Shown: positions 42,724 through 52,143 of the stretch, piece after piece
How positions within the stretch are numbered: position 1 is the stretch's first letter
How the letters are laid out: each line of letters begins with the position of its first letter
Assembly: GCA_977006965.1 (NCBI GenBank)
Contig: OZ345380.1
Location: 186,001 to 250,000, forward strand
Direction of reading: 5' to 3'
DNA: 64,000 nt
Source of the DNA: Phymatolithon calcareum
Taxonomy: Eukaryota; Rhodophyta; Florideophyceae; Hapalidiales
Position numbers and translations under genes: made by a program
Notes under the pieces: model-generated
Seen by the model: only the letters and a program-made list of their open reading frames with translations
The model's database searches: none
Told to the model about the DNA's origin: nothing

Positions 42724-43423
42724 CGCTTTCTAGCATCATTAATTTGTCCATCGCTTGTTTCACTTCCTCTTCTGTTCTATCCTTCATCTGTGGTTGCGTT
42801 AGGTTGAGTTGAAGGATTTCCAGCAGTATCGCTGCTAGTTTGCCGTAGTTGCCAATATATGCCGAGGGATTTCGCGGAGGGAAGTGGCCGAAAAACTATT
42901 TGACTGCCCAAAGCCTGTGTTTTCTCGACTTGATTTTTTCTAGGGGGTTTGGATTCTCGCTCGTATCCTCGGCGATTTTGCGTTTTTTGGCCTTCTCCGT
43001 CGCGCTCCATCCCAATATATTCGCAGTTTCTCATCCTCGTGGGTGACCTTTCCTTCCACGGCCCTCTTCGCTGGGACGTTCAACAGTTCGTGCTCTTCGA
43101 GGTATCGAATATCCCTCTGTGCCTGTGCTAAGTCCTCATCCTTGCCCTCGTAGTTCTTGCTTCTCTCCAGGTTCCGTTTTGCATGGAGGAGTCGCAGCGC
43201 AAAGTGTTCTCCTAATATCTTGCGCCTCAGCTCTGGTGGTGTGATTCTGCATAGCGTTCGCGTTCGATCATTATTCCGCTTAGCAAAATGGCCAAATATT
43301 AGGGAGTAGAACAGTCCTTCTACCTGATCCACATGCGCTTGAATGGACTTCGACCACGGCGTTAGGTGCATTGCGTATTCCCATCGACATTGGAGCAGGG
43401 GCAATCGGAGGACTTGCCAGCTA
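42724..43423 (-). mobile_element. LINE-B internal fragment
   Basis: Minus-strand thumb and C-terminal region: LLQCRWEYAMHLTPWSKSI, LCRITPPELRRKILGEHFA and RDIRYLEEHELL (43494-42940), then a frameshifted tail. It lacks the 3' hairpin and C tail, stopping at CTAGAAAGCGAGA. It separates the MFS remnant from the GT14 3' flank of unit 3. Confidence 0.75.
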
Positions 43424-43731
43424 CGCCGATGGCCAGATATGGTCCTAGGGAATACATAGAAAGGAAATAATCTTTTATGAGAGCAAGTGCACATCCTTTA
43501 GGGCTTCTGTAGTAATTATTCTTGGCATCATTCCGTTTCCCCCGTACAAACTCGTGCTCGGGAAAATCGCGTCAAAATTTGATGAGGCAGATTCGCCGCA
43601 TCGCAGTGTGTTAGTCAACTTTGCAGTGAAATTTTCTACATCGTGTTTTGGGTTCCAAAAAGGCAACCGACATTGTCCTATGGACGAACTTTCATTGAAG
43701 AACCTAATCCACGCTCCCAGTTTCCCATTCC

Positions 43732-43869
43732 CTGGATTGGATTTCTGTTTAATTGAAGCTCCCTTTGTCAATTATCATTGCACCTGAGAGACTTTTCGTT
43801 GCGCTACAATCCTTTGCTTACGTTCTCATTTAAGTACTGTAGTTGTTTTCGGACATTTTCTTTGGACAG
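43732..43869 (-). mobile_element. Short unit-C copy in GT14 3' flank, unit 3
   Basis: 138 bp with the duplication TCCCATTCC (43723-43731, 43870-43878). It is antisense-tailed at the left (complement of AAATCCAATCCAG). It lies about 100 nt downstream of the GT14 stop codon and is absent from the same place in unit 2 (34400). Confidence 0.8.
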
Positions 43870-43973
43870 TCCCATTCCCCGGTTTCGCCGCGAGATGAGA
43901 GTGAACATTGAATTCTTTGTTCAGTTTGAAAATATGAGACAAATGGCCGCCAACCATCCATGCATTATGTCAC

Positions 43974-45173
43974 TCACGGAATTCCTCTCTCTATCCCTAT
44001 GCATCCCGCATACCCTTGCGGTTCACTGTCCGCACCTTCTCTAAATCGTGCAATGCAAAGCGCGCGGCGTCGGACACGCTTCTGATGAACACGAACAGAC
44101 TCACGCAATTGCGCCGTCGCGGGCACAGTGTTCCAACGACCCACGAGCACAAAATCAATCTCGTCCAGAAGTGCGGCATGCGAGGTGGAAAACTTACGAG
44201 CAAATATGGCACCGATGCTCATTAGACCATGATGTAGCTCGGGACCCTGCGGCCCATCAAGAAACGCAGGACGGGCAAAGGCAGCGGTAGCATTGCTCCA
44301 CACTATGTGACGGAGTGCATCCCAAGCAACTGGAAATCGAGGACTAGATAGTGCGAACAAGGTAGGAAAATAATGCTCGTCGGATGCACGCGAATTTGCG
44401 AGAAGCGCGAGTAGGCGACGTGCGTCCGCGGAATCAACAGAGTGGGCCGCAAATTCGGCAGAGAGAATTACCCAGCCCTCGGCTTTCTTGAGGGGCAGGG
44501 CCTCGGGATGGGCGACCGGGTGCGGTACATTGACATTCGCGAGATCGCCGCCAATGCCCCATAGCGCCGGGTCTATGTGCAGGGCGGCAAAGCGGCGCTC
44601 GAAGAACCAGCTCTTCGGACGCGTGGATTTTTGCGGCTGAAAGAAATTCAATCCCTTCAGGGCCGAATCTGACAGCAGTGCGCGTAGCGACGATGCAGAT
44701 ACGAGGGGATAGTCAGATGCGGATATGTTGATGAAGAACGACCACGGCACTCGTGAGCGTTCTGCAAGAAGTACGGAGATAGCGTCCAAGGTGGCTAAGA
44801 GCATTGATACGCCGGCGTATGCGACCGGATGTGACGGGACGATGCGAATGTTGTGCGGGTATTTGGCGAGCAGTGTTTTCGCAAGTGAATCGCGATGCGC
44901 ATGTGGAATTTTCGCATCGAGATGAACGGCGTACACATTGCAAGAATGCCAAACCGCATCGAGCAAGCGTGGTATCTGCGACACAGAGGTCACTGATGCC
45001 GGAATGGAAAGCGCGAGACGGACATGTCGTCCACATCGCGGGTATCGGAGAGCGGATACTGTGATCAGTGTCAGGAACAATGCGAAAAGAAGTAGTACCA
45101 CCTCTCCAAGCCTGTTGCGGCGGAAACGAATACGCACTAAGCATCGCCATAGCATTCCCGTGCGCGGCGCCAT
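43974..45173 (-). CDS. GT14 (core-2/I-branching or GlcAT14-like) glycosyltransferase, intact
   Basis: An intronless open frame of 399 codons for a type II membrane glycosyltransferase. A short basic cytoplasmic N-terminus is followed by a membrane anchor at about 25-43 (VVLLLFALFLTLITVSAL) and a lumenal GT14 domain. Family motifs are SASDYPL (151-157), EGWVILS (232-238), SDEHYFPT (264-271, the usual acidic DE pair) and FARKFS (324-329), with a final DEID. GT14 enzymes transfer GlcNAc, xylose or glucuronic acid to glycans in the Golgi; the donor and acceptor here cannot be told. It is the only unbroken copy of three. The start ATG matches the conserved start of copies 1 and 2. A short retroposon and a LINE-B fragment lie downstream; protein T lies upstream beyond two transposons. 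Confidence 0.88.
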   Translation of the reverse strand: MAPRTGMLWRCLVRIRFRRNRLGEVVLLLFALFLTLITVSALRYPRCGRHVRLALSIPASVTSVSQIPRLLDAVWHSCNVYAVHLDAKIPHAHRDSLAKTLLAKYPHNIRIVPSHPVAYAGVSMLLATLDAISVLLAERSRVPWSFFINISASDYPLVSASSLRALLSDSALKGLNFFQPQKSTRPKSWFFERRFAALHIDPALWGIGGDLANVNVPHPVAHPEALPLKKAEGWVILSAEFAAHSVDSADARRLLALLANSRASDEHYFPTLFALSSPRFPVAWDALRHIVWSNATAAFARPAFLDGPQGPELHHGLMSIGAIFARKFSTSHAALLDEIDFVLVGRWNTVPATAQLRESVRVHQKRVRRRALCIARFREGADSEPQGYAGCIGIERGIP

Positions 45174-45279
45174 GCTTGATGCGCATGGGTTTTCGCAGCG
45201 TGAGCACAGTGCGCATGTGCACAGAAGATGTGACCATTGGACCGGGCCCAGCGAGAGGCAGGCCAGGCCGCAAAGGTGA

Positions 45280-46122
45280 TATGTGAGTGGATGTACTCTT
45301 CCCAGGTTGCTGAGGATTCGATATAGCTGTTGTGGATGATATCCACTTCAATATTTCGCAGCATGAGCCGAATAGCCGGAACGATGGGAGATAATAAGGG
45401 ATACGGTAATTAGAGCAGGTATAGGCAAGCATTTGATAGCTGTGCCGGGCCTGTTGGCAACGACGTGCAGCTGCTTCCGCCGTTGAGAAGCACTCGGAAC
45501 GACCGCGGAGTGCGGCTTTTATCGAGCGCGCACCACCGTCATGGTGACCATTACGATCACGAGGCGCTGCGGGAATGGCAGATCGTTTGTTAGCTTGTCG
45601 AAAACGCTCGCGCCACGAGCAGATATCTGACGCACACCATGGTTTGAGTCGGATAAGAAGAATAGGGAGATGAGACCAGTGAGCAGTTCGGCGAGCGAGG
45701 AAAATGCATGGAAAGCATTTCTAAGAGATGAGAAAGGTTTGCATCGCCTCCGTTTTCCAGCGCATACTCATGTGTTGAAGCCACGATTGAACCGCTGGTC
45801 GTTTGAGCCTCGTGGAAAGGAATGCAAATTGAGCATGCAAGCAAAGGCAGATATGGAATGGATAAGAACGTTGGCGGTGAACGTCCTAAATGGTTTCCAA
45901 CTCGGGCATCCCTTTGAAGGACGGCGAATGAAGATTGGCTGCGTAGCGATATGGATGTTAAGCTGGACCATGGTCTGCACCTTGTGCAGCTTGGACAGCT
46001 GTTGTGACATCAAGTACCACTCGTATCTGTTAAGGTCTACTAGAGCCGTAAGGATGCGGAGTTGTTCCATCAGCTTCGATAAATCCCGCAGTAAAAGAAA
46101 GAAAGAAAGAACGTTGGCGGGG
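45280..46122. other. GT14 upstream region, unit 3
   Basis: Shared with 5.1-5.85 kb and 35.77-36.16 kb. Frames here (plus 45670-46125, minus 46070-45768) are only weakly preserved against unit 1, so I do not call a gene. An AAAG microsatellite lies at about 46098-46110. Confidence 0.5.
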
Positions 46123-46131
46123 TGACATGGG

Positions 46132-46936
46132 CGATAAGGGCTGGGTCAATTCTTATGGTCCCATAAACGATTAAAAATTTCCTTTTTATTGGCATTAATT
46201 TTTATGAGCAGAATGGCGAAAGTAAGTATTGGAATTCCAATCGTAAACGCCGAACTGGCCAATCAGGAGGAGCTGGAATCATTACAGCTCTATGTAGACC
46301 GGTGCACCCCATGGGACAGCTCCGCCCGTGATGGTGGTCCTCGTCCAAGTTTGACACGTGGAAATGAATACGCCCTTCGCGTACCCGCCGAGCTGGGATC
46401 TACAGCACCGGAAAAGCACCTACCGCCGCTCTGAGCAAAGCAAGCCCTGCGACTGCCCGTGTGACGCGCTACACCTCAAATAACAGCTTTGTCCCCGCAG
46501 CTGCCAAGATACGCCGTACCGGTAGCACCGGAGATGCATCCGCCACAGTCCTGACCAGCACATGCTGTGCCCCTGCCCTTTGCGACGCGCTATACCGCCT
46601 TAAATAACCGCTTCGCCTCCGCAGCTACCAAGATAGTTCGTACTTCAAAATAAAAGCAACTCCGAACTGCTCGGGGCCTGAAGTAATTTCTCAAGCCCTC
46701 GGGCAGGCATATCTACGGCCCGTTCCGCAGCTCCTTACGGTCCTTTAGCTGGCGGTCCTTCTCTTTGCGCCTTACAGCATTGGAACGTCGATCACAGTTG
46801 GAACGACCCTTTCGCCCCTCCCACAGCGCCTTTTTTCGCCACTTACGATCAGTGATTTGCACATACATTTTAATGCCAATAACAAGGAAAAATTTATTCG
46901 TGAATCCATTCGTAAAAAATGGTCCAGCCCTACCCC
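46132..46936. mobile_element. hAT-3: non-autonomous element, 805 bp
   Basis: Flanked by the 8-bp duplication GACATGGG (46124-46131, 46937-46944) inside the T 3' hairpin, which is uninterrupted at 8584 and 36319. Imperfect terminal repeats of about 75 bp share AGGGCTGG and TTATTGGCATTAA. Internal DNA has two copies of a ~120-bp motif (GACGCGCTACACC near 46461, GACGCGCTATACC near 46585). The 81-codon frame 46189-46434 is not recognised. Confidence 0.8.
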
Positions 46937-47101
46937 GACATGGGATATGTCACCCCGCCGAAAAGATATTTTGGGAATAATTTGGCCACTTTTTAACCAA
47001 AATGATGACATTTCTGGCCGTTTCAGGACCAGTCTATACAGGTGACGAGCAGAAAAACTGCATAGAAGCACATACACGTAAATGAATCATATCGAGCAGA
47101 A

Positions 47102-47749
47102 TTGCACCCACCGTCTATACAGCTCGTGGGCATACCGCACGCAGATCTCCCTCCAGCAGTCCCACTTTCGGCCAAAGGGCAACACAGAAACGATAATGCT
47201 ACCTTCCCGGCTTTCTTCGGCGTCGAAGCGGACGCCGCGACCGCCCTACTCGGCTTCGGCGGCACACCTGCCACGGCCGTCTCGCCCGAGTCTGGCGGTC
47301 TTCCGGGCGAACCGAGTCCACCCCCAGTATCGACTTTAATTGCAGCTAGCGGTGTTGATGACGGCATACAGGACAACGACTGCTTACCGCGTCCCTCTGT
47401 CGGTCCTGCGGGCTACGGCGGACCTGTGCCGGAAACCGCCACCGACAGCGAGCTATCACACGACCCTGCGAATCCATGGAACGGTGACTACGAGGCGTCA
47501 TTATGCTTACAATCCACTGCAACCCCCCGTGACAGGTTCATTACATTTCTTCATCGGTCAACAGTGGTCAACTTACGAAAGATGGGAAAGGACACCGGAG
47601 CCAAACACAGCGGGCGAAAAAATTCTATTGTTTGCTTCTTGCTTCTCAAAGCCCAAGAGGTGGTCGCTGCAGGAAAGTCGGATTTTCCCAGCTTTCTCGA
47701 AGACGAATATCGTGAGTTTTGGACAGGACCGAGAAACCAGACGGTATAA
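47102..47749 (+). CDS. Harbinger-1 accessory protein, N-terminal part
   Basis: A 215-codon frame. The first ~120 residues are Pro/Ala/Gly-rich and low in order. The end (RDRFITFLHRSTVVNLRKMG to FPSFLEDEYREFWTG) looks folded. Harbinger elements usually carry a second DNA-binding protein, and position suggests this role. I see no clear Myb/SANT signature. The frame probably continues after 47834 (FARLCAFLNDHEDVHRALIQ); whether a short intron or mutations separate them is unclear. Confidence 0.5.
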   Translation: MHPPSIQLVGIPHADLPPAVPLSAKGQHRNDNATFPAFFGVEADAATALLGFGGTPATAVSPESGGLPGEPSPPPVSTLIAASGVDDGIQDNDCLPRPSVGPAGYGGPVPETATDSELSHDPANPWNGDYEASLCLQSTATPRDRFITFLHRSTVVNLRKMGKDTGAKHSGRKNSIVCFLLLKAQEVVAAGKSDFPSFLEDEYREFWTGPRNQTV

Positions 47750-47958
47750 CTGTTACGTGCGCCTGCCCACACCGACATAGTTGCATATGACTAGAGGAAT
47801 TGTGGCACAGGCGAGCGCACTCCAGCACTTTCAGTGTATGAGTTTGCTCGATTATGTGCATTCCTCAATGACCACGAAGACGTTCACCGCGCGCTCATAC
47901 AGTCCGGCAGAGACTTGTCGCGGGCACAACAGGACAACCGCGAGTCACGAGACGAATT

Positions 47959-48714
47959 TTGGGAGTCGCGCTTGGCCCCCTCTTCAACAACACTCACGAG
48001 CTGGTCTGCATTAACTTCGACGGCATAACTGACGATGGAACCGGCGGCGCCATTGACGCTAACCTTGCACCGCGCTGCGTGCGGTCCGGCGCGTGGCTCA
48101 AGGATCGATACTTCAAAATCAGATCGTTCTTTACTGTCGCGTACAAGAACTGGTCTTGCTCGGGCCAAAACTGCCCAGAAGGGCATGACTTTGCCAAGTT
48201 CCTGCCTGTAGCACCCGGCACTACAACCATGTCTACAGAGGGGAGATGTTGCTTAATTCTTTTTCATGCGCTTAAATGTGGTACCACAACAGAGGACGTT
48301 GACGTACTTAATTTTACTTTCCGACTGGCACCCGGTGCCGTCGGCTACGACGATGGTGATGCTGATGACGACCTTGGCCGTGAAGGGTGCAGCACACGAA
48401 AGAAAAGGAAGATGATGGACGAGTTGGCAAAGGAGTCCTCCGAGCGAACGAACATACTAAAGCAGTTAACGACGTCTGTCTCCGATTTTCTACGAGCTAG
48501 CACGCAAACCAGTACCGCCGCAACGCAACCTGCCCAAACGACAGATGACCATGCGCTGAAAGTACTTCTGGATACGATGCATTCATTGACAAAGCAGCGG
48601 GCAGAGTTGTGTCGACTTGACAATAGTGATCCAATTACGAGTCGGTCGATAACTTTAATTGAAAAACAGCTTGAGAAAGTGCAAGAGGAATGTGCTACGC
48701 GTTTTAATATCTAG
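47959..48714 (+). CDS. Harbinger-1 accessory protein, C-terminal part
   Basis: A 251-codon frame. LFNNTHELVCINFDGITDDG, AYKNWSCSGQNCPEGHDFAK and LIFHALKCGTTTEDVDVL-like sequence form a compact region. A Lys/Arg stretch (TRKKRKMMDELAKESSERTN) and a C-terminal coiled coil (residues about 205-250) follow. It appears continuous with 47834 onward through a frameshift near 47990. Function unknown; it belongs to the transposon. Confidence 0.5.
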   Translation: MGVALGPLFNNTHELVCINFDGITDDGTGGAIDANLAPRCVRSGAWLKDRYFKIRSFFTVAYKNWSCSGQNCPEGHDFAKFLPVAPGTTTMSTEGRCCLILFHALKCGTTTEDVDVLNFTFRLAPGAVGYDDGDADDDLGREGCSTRKKRKMMDELAKESSERTNILKQLTTSVSDFLRASTQTSTAATQPAQTTDDHALKVLLDTMHSLTKQRAELCRLDNSDPITSRSITLIEKQLEKVQEECATRFNI

Positions 48715-48726
48715 ATTTGCGGTCAC

Positions 48727-49979
48727 GGGACGATAATCGGCCGTGTTATGTTCTGATCTTGTAAATAATCTGTCAATTTTTCGCGCAACTCGCAGTACTC
48801 TAAATCTCTCCGTACTCCCGCTTGCTCACTAATATTATGGCGGAGCGCAGTCGCCTGCTGCCACCAAACCGAGAGAGCAGCATTTTACAACTCTGCGTCA
48901 TGCGGGTCTCGACTAAAGTTGAAACCGCGGTGGCCATCTTCCTCAATCGCAAAGTTGTGCAGCCGCATTGCTGCGGATAGAATACGGAGAGCCTCGACTG
49001 GATTGAAGTCTAGTGGTCTCCAAAAGGGACCCCAGCGCCGAACTAAAATGCCAAATGCCTGCTACAAATGTATTCTGTGGGATGAGTGATAAAAGATGAA
49101 ACTATCACAGAACAAGCCGCCGTCATCGGTTAATTTAGACTTGGACCACGGGCTCAAGAGCCCATGGGCGCAGACATAAGCGGGCTCGCCCGCTATACAG
49201 TATCCGGGCATTAGTCCTGTGTTCCGGAGCTGGTCTGCAAGCTGGGAGACCTCGAATGCAACGCTATCGTGCGTGCTTCCAGTGCAAAAGCATGACATGT
49301 AGAAAAAGCGATTTTTGGAATCGACTACGGCTTGCAGCGGGAGTGCATAGAAGCGCTTCCTGCAGTAGAAGTTTCGAGATACATATGAGTCTCGGGGCTT
49401 GCTGATGGATATCGCAATGCCGTCAATAGCAGCTATGCAACCGGGAAGTGGATTCGGGACCGCTCGGGAGGAAGCGAAGCCGGCTGCAAGTTTTTTTAGC
49501 TCAGTTTTATTTTCTAGTGGCACGCCTGGCATGTGCAGAGCATTGTTGATGGCGAGAAAAGTGTCTTTAAATATAGCATATACAGTCTACCTGCCCACTT
49601 GCCACGACAACATTTGGTCGTGATGTAAGCCACCAGCTAGGACGCGCAACGTTATGGCGAGACGCACAGCCGGCGTAATTGCACCTGCAATGGATCGCCG
49701 GGCCTAATCTTCGTCACGTCGTAAATGGGGGAGCAGCAGCATGAGAAGCTTGTTAAAAGAGCACCGGGAGAGACTAAAAGAGTGCCGAAATGCCTCGTCA
49801 GAGAGGTGCATCGTCGTGATGCCGAACCGAACGCGGTGTCGGAGCTTGGAGCATCGCCGAAAACGAGGATAGTACTTGGAAGGAAGATCGGCCAAGGCCG
49901 CATTGTACTCAAGCTCATGTAGGGAGGCCACTGAAATCGCAATGAGCAAGGAGAGAAGCCCAGCACGATGGATATCCAT
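48727..49979 (-). pseudogene. Harbinger-1 transposase (DDE_Tnp_4 type), inactivated
   Basis: One reading frame runs from ATG 49979 to a TGA near 48727. The N-terminus SDEAFRHSFSLSRCSFNKLL is the usual Harbinger lead-in. The catalytic core has CIAAIDGIAISISKPRD (first Asp) and FCTGSTHDSVAF; the second site reads AGEPAY, where the family has Asp (GDPAY). The third acidic residue, before QAFGILVRRWG, is replaced by TAG (near 49069). Further in-frame stops are TAG at 49701-49703, TAG near 49589 and TAA near 48875. All breaks are nonsense changes, with no frameshift seen. Confidence 0.85.
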
Positions 49980-50336
49980 TGTGATTACGCGACTTTATCG
50001 TCGTCGTCTCCATGATGGCCGGGGATTACCTATGATAAATCGTACAGATCTGTACGATGACTACTGTTTCCGCGCGATTCCAGTCGCATACTCGCCGTGA
50101 ACTGCACGCGCCGTGACGAAGCAAGTTTATGGGAACAAGTAGTGTTACGCCAAGTGGCTATAAAAGTGCATCAAACGTGCAGACGTGCAGAATTTGCACC
50201 GGTATAGACTGGCCCTCAGATCCCTCCTGGAGCTCGTGGGGCATAGTCGGTTCAACACGACTGTGTTTCTACAGGCGGAAGATATTCAAATTCTGGATGA
50301 TGTTCTCTACTATTCTCATCCCACGTTGCTACTGAA

Positions 50337-51686
50337 TTAATCTTGTTTCCCTCCTTCATCTCCACCTTCGTCTTCTCCCGACTTGCCTTCTCGCTCACTG
50401 AGTACGCTTTGTATCCATTCGGAATTATCGCTGATGGGAATGTCAGCATCGTTGTCGCTACGCCCACTCACACCCCATAGAAGCGACTTCAGTGCAATTG
50501 CGATCTCGACGAACGCCACAACAATCACGACATCTGCCAGCTCCCTCATCGCGTTAAAAGTCTCTTCGTCCATTTTGTCCCGCATCTGTGCAGTAGCGGC
50601 AAGTACAGACGCAAGCAACGGGAGAGTTGAACCGTGCTGCATTATATTAAGTAATGTACCCAGAAAACCAGCATTTTCAATTTCCTTGTAGATTGCATCC
50701 TTGTTATCACCAACTATTGCATTCCCAACATGGAACGGTGCTATTCTTAGCTGACACTTCAGAGCCTCTTCGTCCGTGTCATCTTGAATAATGCCGTGTC
50801 GTAGTTGTTCCAATATTCTCTGTTGCAATATCAGCTGATCCGTTCTTTCCCTCGTCATGAAAAAGTTACCCGAACCGTTCACGAAAACCTCAGGTTGTGA
50901 AGCTGAGAGCGGTTGTGAACTCAAGGGCTCTGTGTTTTCCTTTGTTTCCAGCGATTGCATTACAATCGGGTCCTCGAAAAAGCGATTAGGATGAAAAACA
51001 TACCAAAAGCTCATGAGATCCTGTCTGCGCAGCGGATTGAGCACAACGATGAGGTTGTTCAGCGAAAAAAATATTCCCCATCCGACACAAAATCCCATCA
51101 CTCCAACACTTAGCACTGTATATCTTTCACTTGCTCTTCTTGCCGAATCTGCACTGACTGAGGACGCAATCCACCACCATCGTTGTCGCCATCCAACAAG
51201 CACCATCGAGCACACCGTTGTCGCCACGAGATACATCTTCTCCGAAAACTGCAGGGAATAATTGCCCGAACCGTGTCCAGGAGCCGAGAATGGGATCCAT
51301 CTAACGCGACAGTTGCTTGCCGACCTGATCGTGTAATACACATCAAATAGAATGCCGATGAGGCCTATTACCAACGCACAAGGTGCCACAAACTGTAGCC
51401 ACTGCAGCCGCAACGTCAGCGCCCGACGTAATTCCACGAACGATAGAACCTCTGAAACAATTGCTACGAGCACTTCTGCTGCCTCAAGACCAAACAGAAT
51501 GCTCAACTTGCGGAAAGAGATCCGACATGGATCTGCGGACTCCAGCACACGGGTGCCTTGCATGGCAGCGAGAAGAATGGACATGAAGGCGAGAATGGTA
51601 GGCCAGCTTAGTGCGGCTTTCGACCCGCCGACAACAGCGTGAGCAGTTGTGGATATTGCATTGTTGTGCATAGGCAGTGGGGCCAT
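50337..51686 (-). CDS. Protein T: unknown multi-span membrane protein, intact copy
   Basis: An intronless open frame of 449 codons, not recognised as any known family. Hydrophobic segments lie at about 27-44, 63-84, 97-119, 151-167, 191-216 and 385-405. A hydrophilic loop (about 225-345) contains EQLRHGIIQDDTDEEALKC and GNAIVGDNK. The C-terminus is acidic and low in complexity (GEDEGGDEGGKQD). The segment CRISFRKLSILFGLEAAEVL between spans 1 and 2 is the best-conserved stretch across copies. Three copies share the same gene order next to GT14 and MFS genes, so it is a host gene, not transposon cargo. A membrane role is certain only in the sense of hydrophobicity. Its 3' flank took in hAT-3 and Harbinger-1. 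Confidence 0.75.
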   Translation of the reverse strand: MAPLPMHNNAISTTAHAVVGGSKAALSWPTILAFMSILLAAMQGTRVLESADPCRISFRKLSILFGLEAAEVLVAIVSEVLSFVELRRALTLRLQWLQFVAPCALVIGLIGILFDVYYTIRSASNCRVRWIPFSAPGHGSGNYSLQFSEKMYLVATTVCSMVLVGWRQRWWWIASSVSADSARRASERYTVLSVGVMGFCVGWGIFFSLNNLIVVLNPLRRQDLMSFWYVFHPNRFFEDPIVMQSLETKENTEPLSSQPLSASQPEVFVNGSGNFFMTRERTDQLILQQRILEQLRHGIIQDDTDEEALKCQLRIAPFHVGNAIVGDNKDAIYKEIENAGFLGTLLNIMQHGSTLPLLASVLAATAQMRDKMDEETFNAMRELADVVIVVAFVEIAIALKSLLWGVSGRSDNDADIPISDNSEWIQSVLSEREGKSGEDEGGDEGGKQD

Positions 51687-51962
51687 TGCTCAAGCATGAG
51701 CTGTATCCTTTGCGAAACAATAGTGCGTCCTGAACACTGTTACGGTAGTAATCGCCTAGTTTTCGGACACCAAAGTATCAAGTAGTGCTGGCAAACGAAT
51801 TGGATAAGAATTTGCGAAGGCTAGGACTGAGTTGTTGGGTAAGGTTTGCATTCTGCGATCAAAATGTCATAGTGCATATGCTATAGGCTGACAGAGAGCG
51901 GATCCAGATGTTTCTATGTGTTCAATGGGAGGTGATAGTGCAGCAGCAGAACAAAATTTGTT

Positions 51963-52009
51963 CATTCTGCAATCTCGTTGATATTTAATATCAACGAGAT
52001 TGCAAGATG
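51963..52009. repeat. Near-perfect palindrome in D spacer, unit 3
   Basis: Arms 51963-51985 and 51987-52009 around one T (inner TGCAATCTCGTTGATATT exact), same as 38344-38390. Confidence 0.85.
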
Positions 52010-52143
52010 CATGCATTGGGTGACTAATAATAATGAATGCTTATTCCCCTTAAAGCAATCTCGAACGGTAAGGCCAAATTTATGGCTATTTATCATATTT
52101 TAACCACAAATTGATTGCTCGGGATGACAACTCAACCTAACGG

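Larger units (their letters stand above)
47026..50215. mobile_element. Harbinger-1: PIF/Harbinger DNA transposon, degenerate
   Basis: 3190 bp with terminal repeats GGACCAGTCTATACAGGTG and GGGCCAGTCTATACCGGTG (inverted) and the 3-bp duplication TCA (47023-47025, 50216-50218). The host sequence GTTTCAGATCC is uninterrupted at 8675. It contains a minus-strand Harbinger transposase and plus-strand accessory frames running towards it. Both ORF sets carry disabling mutations. Confidence 0.88.

Noticed and set aside
45670-46125. 151-codon plus-strand frame upstream of GT14
   Set aside because: The homologous region in unit 1 is not open in the same frame, so coding is not supported.
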